DNA of 11,513 nt from the NCBI GenBank assembly GCA_011043895.1, contig DRBZ01000088.1, positions 1 to 11,513 of the forward strand, written 5' to 3'. Source of the stretch: Candidatus Cloacimonadota bacterium. GTDB taxonomy: Bacteria > Cloacimonadota > Cloacimonadia > JGIOTU-2. Shown piece after piece: positions 6,193 through 11,513 of this stretch. Both the position numbers and the translations under genes were made by a program. A model generated the notes under the pieces. The model saw only the letters and a list, made by a program, of their open reading frames with translations, had not been told where the DNA came from and did not search any database. Position 1 is the first letter of the stretch. Each line of letters opens with the position of its first letter.

Positions 6193-8877
6193 ATGAAAGA
6201 TACTATTTATGTCGTTGATGGATCGACTATAATCTATCGTTCCTATTTTGCTTTTAAGAACAGACCTCTCATCAATTCGCGGGGAGAAAATACTAGTGCG
6301 ATCTTTGGTTTTTTACGGACTGTTATCGCCCTAATTGAGCAGTTTGACCCGAAATATTTTGCTATTGCGTTTGATGAAAAAGAACCGACATTTCGACATA
6401 AGCAGTATCCGGATTACAAAGCCACTCGTGATAAAATGCCCGAGGATCTTATCGAACAACTCGATCCGATACAGGAACTTGTAAAAATTTCGCACATTCC
6501 CCATCTTTCCAAATCCGGCTATGAAGCTGATGATGTTATCGCAACTCTCTCCAGGCAGTTTGAAGATACACATGATATTGTGATAATCTCAACTGACAAG
6601 GATCTGTATCAGCTTATAAATGATCATGTTCGTTTGTATGATCATTCAAAAAATACATATATCGATGAAAAAGCAGTGAAAGAAAAATTCGGCATCCCTC
6701 CAAAAAAAATTCTCGATCTTTTAGCACTCTCTGGAGATTCATCTGATAATGTTCCAGGCATTCCAAAAGTAGGACCGAAGACCGCAGCAAAATTGATCGA
6801 AGAATTTGGAGATCTTGAAAGTATTCTTGCCCATGCTGATGAGGTTTCGTCTGATACAATTCGCAATAATCTAAAGCAATATGCAAAGCAGGGACGACTA
6901 TCGAAAAAGCTAATCAAACTTGATTATGACGTGCCGATTGCTCTTGAACTGAATTCGTTAAATACTCCTGACATTTTTACTGAAAACCTTAAGAAATGCT
7001 GTATGCATTACGAAATGTTTTCTTTCATTAAATACTTCGATGGTGAAGTAAATAAACCTAAAAAAGCTGAGTTTAACTATGAAATCATAGATGAAGAAGA
7101 ATCCTTTGAAAAATTACTCATACAACTTGAGAAAAACGATATTTTTGCATTAGACCTCGAAACCGACCTGCTTGATCCCATAAATGGCAGGATCGTTGGA
7201 ATCTCTTTTTGCTGGAATAACGAGAAAGCATATTATATTCCTGTCAAGCATATCTTTGGAGCGCAGCTAAATAAAGAATTAGTACTGCAAAAACTCAAAC
7301 AAATTCTTGAAGATCCAGCAAAAAAACTGATTGGTCACAACATCAAATATGACTACATGATTTTTCAGAATGAAGGCATCGAGTTGAATAATCTCTATTT
7401 TGACACTATGATCGCTGCCTACATACTTGCACCGGATGAGCATAGACACAATCTCAAAGACGTCAGCATGAAGTATCTCCAACACCGAATGATCCCTATT
7501 GAAGAGATAATTGGAAAGGGAAAAAATCAGATTCAATTCGGTGAAGCAGAAATAGAAAAAGCTGGAAAATACGCAGCAGAAGATGCCTATATTACTTTTC
7601 AGTTATGGAAAAAACTACATTCGCAAATAGAAAAACTTGAGATGTCACATCTTTTCTATAAAATCGAAATACCTCTGATAAAGACACTTGCGCAGATGGA
7701 AAGGAATGGTATCTATATTGATCTTGACCTTTTCCGAGAAATCTCTAAAAAACTCGAACACAATATCGACAAATTACAGAACCTCATATACAACATCACT
7801 GGAGAGCAATTTAATCTGGACTCTCCCTCACAATTATCCGAAGTGCTGTTCGAGAAGATGGAACTCCCTGTTATAAAAAAAACCAAAACCGGTTATTCAA
7901 CCGATATCGAGGTACTCACAAAACTCAGTAAAGATTTCGAGCTCGCCAAGGATATCATCGATTACCGGCAATTAAAGAAACTGCAAACAACCTATATCGA
8001 TGCTTTCCCAAAATTGATAAATAAGCGTACTCATCGGATTCATTCTTCATTTAACCAGACTGTTACTGCAACAGGACGGCTATCGAGTTCAAATCCAAAC
8101 CTGCAAAATATCCCTATTCGCACAGAGATCGGGCGGGAAATGAGAAAGGGTTTTACTATAGATAATGATGACTGGGCAATCCTTGCAGCTGACTATTCGC
8201 AAATCGAACTCCGTATTGTTGCACTTCTTTCAAAAGATTCAAAAATGATCGAGAATTTTAACAAAGGAAGAGATATTCATGCACAAACTGCAGCAACAAT
8301 ATTCAAAATCAATGAAGGAAATGTTACATCTGACCAGCGCAGGCAAGCAAAAGTCATAAACTTCGGTATAATTTACGGCATGGGAGCATATTCATTGTCC
8401 GATGACCTCGACATCTCCCGATCTGAAGCGCAGGTATTTATCGATAACTATTTTTCATTTTATAGAGGAGTGTACGATTATCTTGAATCCACAAAAGAGT
8501 TTGCACGGGATAAAGGATACGTGAAGACGATTTTTAACCGAAGACGCTACTTGCCTGGCATCAACAGCAGGAATAGCAACGTCCGTTCTAATGAAGAACG
8601 TATGGCAATCAATATGCCAATTCAGGGAACTGCTGCTGACATGATAAAAATTGCTATGAACAAGATATATCAAAGAATCCATCATAAAACAGATGAGATA
8701 AAAATGATCATTCAAGTGCATGATGAGTTGGTGTTCGAAATAAAGAAAAGTGTTCTCGAAGATTACACAAAGCTTATAAGAAATGAAATGGAACATGTTC
8801 TTCCGGAAAAATACAAAGGCATCGTTCCTATCAAAGTCGACATTGGCTCAGGAAAAAGCTGGTATGACGCACATTAA
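6193..8877 (+). CDS. polA: DNA polymerase I
   Basis: The 894-residue protein fills gaps in DNA repair and removes primers from Okazaki fragments in the cytoplasm. All three domains appear complete. The 5' nuclease (about 1-290) has D9, AFDEKEPTFRH (59-69), YEADDVIATL (110-119), STDKDLYQL (133-141) and the helix-hairpin-helix GDSSDNVPGIPKVGPKTAAK (181-200). The 3'-5' proofreading domain (about 295-480) keeps the DEDDy set: D321 and E323, D387, Y460 and D464, so it should be active, unlike many PolA proteins that have lost it. The polymerase has motif A DYSQIELRI (D667), motif B RRQAKVINFGIIYG (K720, F724, Y728) and motif C QVHDELVFE (D844). F724 is at the E. coli Phe762 position. Length is close to E. 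coli PolA (928). It heads an operon with larA, whose Shine-Dalgarno overlaps the polA stop. Confidence 0.98.
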   Translation: MKDTIYVVDGSTIIYRSYFAFKNRPLINSRGENTSAIFGFLRTVIALIEQFDPKYFAIAFDEKEPTFRHKQYPDYKATRDKMPEDLIEQLDPIQELVKISHIPHLSKSGYEADDVIATLSRQFEDTHDIVIISTDKDLYQLINDHVRLYDHSKNTYIDEKAVKEKFGIPPKKILDLLALSGDSSDNVPGIPKVGPKTAAKLIEEFGDLESILAHADEVSSDTIRNNLKQYAKQGRLSKKLIKLDYDVPIALELNSLNTPDIFTENLKKCCMHYEMFSFIKYFDGEVNKPKKAEFNYEIIDEEESFEKLLIQLEKNDIFALDLETDLLDPINGRIVGISFCWNNEKAYYIPVKHIFGAQLNKELVLQKLKQILEDPAKKLIGHNIKYDYMIFQNEGIELNNLYFDTMIAAYILAPDEHRHNLKDVSMKYLQHRMIPIEEIIGKGKNQIQFGEAEIEKAGKYAAEDAYITFQLWKKLHSQIEKLEMSHLFYKIEIPLIKTLAQMERNGIYIDLDLFREISKKLEHNIDKLQNLIYNITGEQFNLDSPSQLSEVLFEKMELPVIKKTKTGYSTDIEVLTKLSKDFELAKDIIDYRQLKKLQTTYIDAFPKLINKRTHRIHSSFNQTVTATGRLSSSNPNLQNIPIRTEIGREMRKGFTIDNDDWAILAADYSQIELRIVALLSKDSKMIENFNKGRDIHAQTAATIFKINEGNVTSDQRRQAKVINFGIIYGMGAYSLSDDLDISRSEAQVFIDNYFSFYRGVYDYLESTKEFARDKGYVKTIFNRRRYLPGINSRNSNVRSNEERMAINMPIQGTAADMIKIAMNKIYQRIHHKTDEIKMIIQVHDELVFEIKKSVLEDYTKLIRNEMEHVLPEKYKGIVPIKVDIGSGKSWYDAH

Positions 8878-8886
8878 GGAGTATGT

Positions 8887-10155
8887 ATGAATATTCGATT
8901 AAAATATGGTGAGGTTTACAAGGAATTTGTACTTCCAGATAAAAACATTCTCGGCATCCTCGAAATGCAGCATGTCGATGCAGTATCAGAACCAGAAAAC
9001 CATATCTCGGAACAGCTACACAATCCAATTTCAACTCCCACGTTGAAAGATTTAATTAATAAAAAAAAACCAAAAAATATTGTTGTAATTGTGAGTGATA
9101 TTACCCGTCCTGGACCTTTTGCATTATTGCTGAAAATAATGCTCAAGGAACTAATTTCAGATGGAATTACCAAGGAGAACACACATATTGTTATCGCAAA
9201 TGGTACTCATAGAAAAATGACTGAGAAGGAAATGAGATATCACTATGGAGACTGGGTCATTGATAATTTCTCGATCGAGAATCATGATTGCCGTGCTGAC
9301 GATCTTGTACATGTTGGCACAATGAGATCGGGCAATGAACTTCATATCAATAAACGGGTATCTGAAGCAGACTTTCTTATTACAATCGGAATAATCAGTC
9401 CCCACTATTTTGCCGGTTTTAGTGGTGGACGGAAATCAATTTTACCTGGTATTTGTGGTTATGAGACAATTCGACAGAATCACTCGAACATCGTACATGA
9501 TTATGCATCTTTGGGCAATGTTGGTGATGATAATAAGATACACCTCGAGATGTCAGAAGCAGCAGAGATGGTGGGCGTCGACTTTACAGTTCAAGCGATC
9601 CTTAATGAGAAGAAGGAACTTGTCCGATGCTTTGCTGGAGCACTGGATGAAGCATTTTATGAAGGTGTGAAGTATTTCAAGGACAGGAACTCGATAAAAT
9701 TCTCGGAAAAATCAGATGCAGTAATAGTGTCAGCAGGAGGATATCCGAAGGATCTGAATTTCTATCAATCCCAGAAAGCTTTGAATGCTACGATCGACCT
9801 CGTGAAACCCGGTGGAACTATCGTGCTGATAGCTGAATGTCGGAATAATATAGAACAGGATGAAATGGAAAAGGAGCTACGGAATGCCGATTCAATTGAT
9901 GAATTACTAGTTGTGGATCAGAAGAAGATACAAATCGGTGGTCATCGTGCATTTGCCACCGGGAGACTCCTGAAGCAAGCTGATATTCTTGTTGTAAGTA
10001 AGATGGATCCCGAACTGGTCAAAGCTGTTCATTTCACTCCTGTAGCGTCTGTTGAAGAAGCGTTTGAATTTATCACACGAAAAGAAGGCAAGAATTTCAC
10101 CTGCTATATCGTTCCAAGCGGAGGTATGTTCTTCCCTCTTGAAATAACTGAATAA
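8887..10155 (+). CDS. larA: LarA-family nickel-dependent racemase (lactate racemase type)
   Basis: LarA enzymes invert 2-hydroxy acids using a nickel-pincer (NPN) cofactor bound to a lysine; L. plantarum LarA racemises lactate. The 422-residue length matches (424), and the known active-site residues are all present, mostly one position earlier: D71 and R74 in VSDITRPGPF, H108 in NGTHRKMT, H173 in SPHYFAGFSGGRK, K183 in GGRKSILPG (cofactor attachment), H199 in IRQNHS (nickel ligand), Q294 and K297 in FYQSQKAL. It should be a working cytosolic enzyme, but LarA homologues act on several hydroxy acids, so lactate is not certain. No larB, larC or larE for cofactor synthesis is in the window. AAGGAG (8876-8881) overlaps the polA stop and lies five bases before the ATG; the gap to polA is nine bases. 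The DUF362 ferredoxin-type gene follows at eight bases. Confidence 0.93.
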   Translation: MNIRLKYGEVYKEFVLPDKNILGILEMQHVDAVSEPENHISEQLHNPISTPTLKDLINKKKPKNIVVIVSDITRPGPFALLLKIMLKELISDGITKENTHIVIANGTHRKMTEKEMRYHYGDWVIDNFSIENHDCRADDLVHVGTMRSGNELHINKRVSEADFLITIGIISPHYFAGFSGGRKSILPGICGYETIRQNHSNIVHDYASLGNVGDDNKIHLEMSEAAEMVGVDFTVQAILNEKKELVRCFAGALDEAFYEGVKYFKDRNSIKFSEKSDAVIVSAGGYPKDLNFYQSQKALNATIDLVKPGGTIVLIAECRNNIEQDEMEKELRNADSIDELLVVDQKKIQIGGHRAFATGRLLKQADILVVSKMDPELVKAVHFTPVASVEEAFEFITRKEGKNFTCYIVPSGGMFFPLEITE

Positions 10156-10163
10156 GGATTTTT

Positions 10164-11309
10164 ATGGCTATTGTAATCGGGAAAAAATGCCAGTCCTATG
10201 ATATTACTAATCTTAAAGAAAAAATTTCACAGATTTTCTTTGAGACAGGATTTGATAAAAGGTTACAATCAATTTCTTCTGTATTACTCAAACCAAATTT
10301 GCTTGGAGCATATCCGCCTGATCGTGCAATTACCACACATCCGAATATTGCCGCAGCAGTGATTGAAATTCTCAGAGATCATGCCATCACAATAGCATTA
10401 ATGGACAATCCGGGTGGTACTGTTACACAGAAAAAAGTCTATCAACAAACGGGCATGGCGGATTTAGCAGCACGATATGGCATTGAGATCAAGTACTCTC
10501 TGCATGACGGGATATATCATTTTGAAAAAAAGACCAAATATACGATAAACAAATCCTTTATCGATGCAGAAGCCATCATCAATCTCAGTAAGATGAAAAC
10601 CCACATGTACACACTTTTTACCGGAGCAATAAAGAATTTCTACGGTGTAGTTCCAGGACTTGCAAAATCAAACCTGCACCGGTTTGCACCAAATCCTACA
10701 AAGTTTGCAGAATTCGTGGTCGATATTTATGAACTTGTGAAAGAAAAAGTCGTTTTCAACCTTATGGATGGAATACTTGGCATGGATGGGGATGGACCTT
10801 CTGCAGGAGAAGTGAAGAAATTCGATCTTCTTCTTGGAGGTGAGAATGCCGTTGCTGTTGATTATTTTGCCAGTAAGATCATGGGATTTGATCCAGAAAA
10901 AATTCCCACAACACAAATTGCTGCAGAAAGAGAAGGAATGGTTTTTGAAGCATTTAATTTATCAGGTGATATCGATGAAAATTATCGGCTGCAAGAATGT
11001 AATATTCAGAAAAGTAAAAGGAAAAACCGTATACTCAATATGCTCTCGGTACCGCTAAAAGGAGTAATTAAAAGGTTTTTCTGGACGATTCCCTATTTTG
11101 ATGAAGAAAAATGTGTGAGATGTAAGGCATGTGTTGAGTTTTGCCCTGCAAAAGCGCTTTCACTCGAGAAAAAAGATCCAACTCCGCAACTCGATCCCCA
11201 GAAATGTATTCTCTGCATGTGCTGTATTGAGATCTGTCCGGAGCAGGCAGTGTCACTCAAGAAGAGTTTTCTTGGGAAGATGTTGATCAAGGAGCATGAT
11301 ACGACATAA
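10164..11309 (+). CDS. DUF362 protein with C-terminal 2x[4Fe-4S] ferredoxin domain
   Basis: The 381-residue protein has a DUF362 domain (about 35-265; VLLKPNLLG at 40-48, THPNIAAAVIEILRD at 58-72, INLSKMKTHMYTLFTGAIKN at 139-158, MDGILGMDGDGPSAGE at 201-216, AVDYFASKIMG at 231-241). A short linker (about 280-310) follows, then a bacterial ferredoxin domain with C317-x2-C320-x2-C323-x3-C327-P and C348-x2-C351-x2-C354-x3-C358-P. Both clusters are complete, so it should bind two [4Fe-4S] and carry electrons. DUF362 has no firmly assigned reaction that I know. There is no signal peptide, so it is cytosolic. AAGGA at 10154-10158 overlaps the larA stop, five bases before the ATG, showing translational coupling with larA. 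The pairing suggests a redox step linked to a hydroxy acid or to the nickel cofactor, but that is inference. It is the last gene of the polA operon in this window. Confidence 0.93.
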   Translation: MAIVIGKKCQSYDITNLKEKISQIFFETGFDKRLQSISSVLLKPNLLGAYPPDRAITTHPNIAAAVIEILRDHAITIALMDNPGGTVTQKKVYQQTGMADLAARYGIEIKYSLHDGIYHFEKKTKYTINKSFIDAEAIINLSKMKTHMYTLFTGAIKNFYGVVPGLAKSNLHRFAPNPTKFAEFVVDIYELVKEKVVFNLMDGILGMDGDGPSAGEVKKFDLLLGGENAVAVDYFASKIMGFDPEKIPTTQIAAEREGMVFEAFNLSGDIDENYRLQECNIQKSKRKNRILNMLSVPLKGVIKRFFWTIPYFDEEKCVRCKACVEFCPAKALSLEKKDPTPQLDPQKCILCMCCIEICPEQAVSLKKSFLGKMLIKEHDTT

Positions 11310-11324
11310 TCCATAAACAGGGAT

Positions 11325-11344
11325 ACCCCCAAAAATTTGGAGGT
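11325..11344 (+). terminator. Hairpin after the polA-larA-DUF362 operon (weak terminator candidate)
   Basis: The bases ACCcCCAA and TTGGaGGT form an 8-bp stem with one C-A mismatch around an AAAT loop, 15 bases after the DUF362 stop. No T-run follows, so it is not a classical intrinsic terminator; it may be a Rho-assisted stop, an mRNA 3' stabiliser, or a piece of another repeat. Confidence 0.35.
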
Positions 11345-11440
11345 GACTTCTGAGGATTACTATAGATAAAGGGTTTGCGATATATTTTGCTTGGAAAATT
11401 ACTTTCCAGTAAATCTGAAAATTTAACATAAAATACTTTT

Positions 11441-11478
11441 GTCACCCTGATCCGTCGTCTGGCGGAGAAGGGTCTCCC
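11441..11478. repeat. REP-like structured palindromic element
   Basis: CCCT (11445-11448) pairs with AGGG (11469-11472). Inside, GA faces GA, a tandem G-A mismatch, and TCCGTC (11451-11456) pairs with GGCGGA (11461-11466), with one G-T wobble, around loop GTCT. The flanks are GTCA and TCTCCC. The element has far more G+C than its AT-rich surroundings. The GTCACCCTGA...AAGGGTCTC frame resembles dispersed intergenic repeats I recall from many environmental bacterial genomes; this is from memory. Around it, 11345-11513 contains no recognisable gene or RNA. Confidence 0.6.
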
Positions 11479-11513
11479 ATACTTTGTGATTCATTGTTAT
11501 GCTAGTACTTTGC

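Noticed and set aside
8455..8796. Open frame of 113 codons on the minus strand
   Set aside because: Antisense to the conserved polymerase domain of polA (motifs B to C); no independent support.
1..11513. CRISPR array, tRNA, rRNA, insertion sequence or phage gene
   Set aside because: No spaced repeat array, cloverleaf, rRNA-like segment, transposase motif or terminal inverted repeats were seen on reading both strands.

Overview
The window looks like chromosome of an AT-rich, Gram-negative, anaerobic bacterium of the FCB type, most likely Cloacimonadota or a relative. Reasons: Sec signal peptides on most of the left-half products, a FlgD-like C-terminal sorting domain at the end of one broken secreted protein, an AmiC-type cell-wall amidase, several Fe-S enzymes, and a low-GC codon style. 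Several junctions have a Shine-Dalgarno that overlaps or sits next to the preceding stop codon. The phylum call is inference; no rRNA or universal marker other than polA is present.

Left half (1-6115), all on the minus strand. Reading in the direction of transcription from the divergent promoter region near 6120: (1) an exported N-acetylmuramoyl-L-alanine amidase; (2) a secreted beta-propeller-like protein with a FlgD-like sorting tail, now broken by two frameshifts and a stop; (3) a secreted YdjY-domain protein; (4) a secreted alpha/alpha-toroid protein with prenyltransferase/squalene-oxidase-type repeats; (5) a cytosolic reductive-dehalogenase-like protein with two [4Fe-4S] motifs, overlapping gene 4 by one base; (6) after 107 bases, a second secreted toroid-repeat protein with an Ig-like N-terminal domain, cut by the window edge. 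Gene 6 lacks a stop codon inside the window and is easily missed. Genes 3-5 form a tight unit (8-base gap, then a 1-base overlap).

Right half (6193-11309), plus strand: polA, a complete LarA-type nickel-dependent racemase, and a DUF362 protein with a C-terminal two-cluster ferredoxin domain. Spacings are 9 and 8 bases and the Shine-Dalgarno of each downstream gene overlaps the previous stop, so this reads as one operon that mixes a housekeeping replication gene with two redox/metabolic genes.

Right edge (11310-11513): no gene. It holds a hairpin just after the operon and a structured palindromic element that resembles a dispersed REP-like intergenic repeat.

The least explained part is the YdjY / toroid / RdhA-like cluster: secreted, probably non-catalytic toroids next to a cytosolic corrinoid-type Fe-S enzyme, without the usual membrane anchor or Tat signal. 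I can name the families but not the function.
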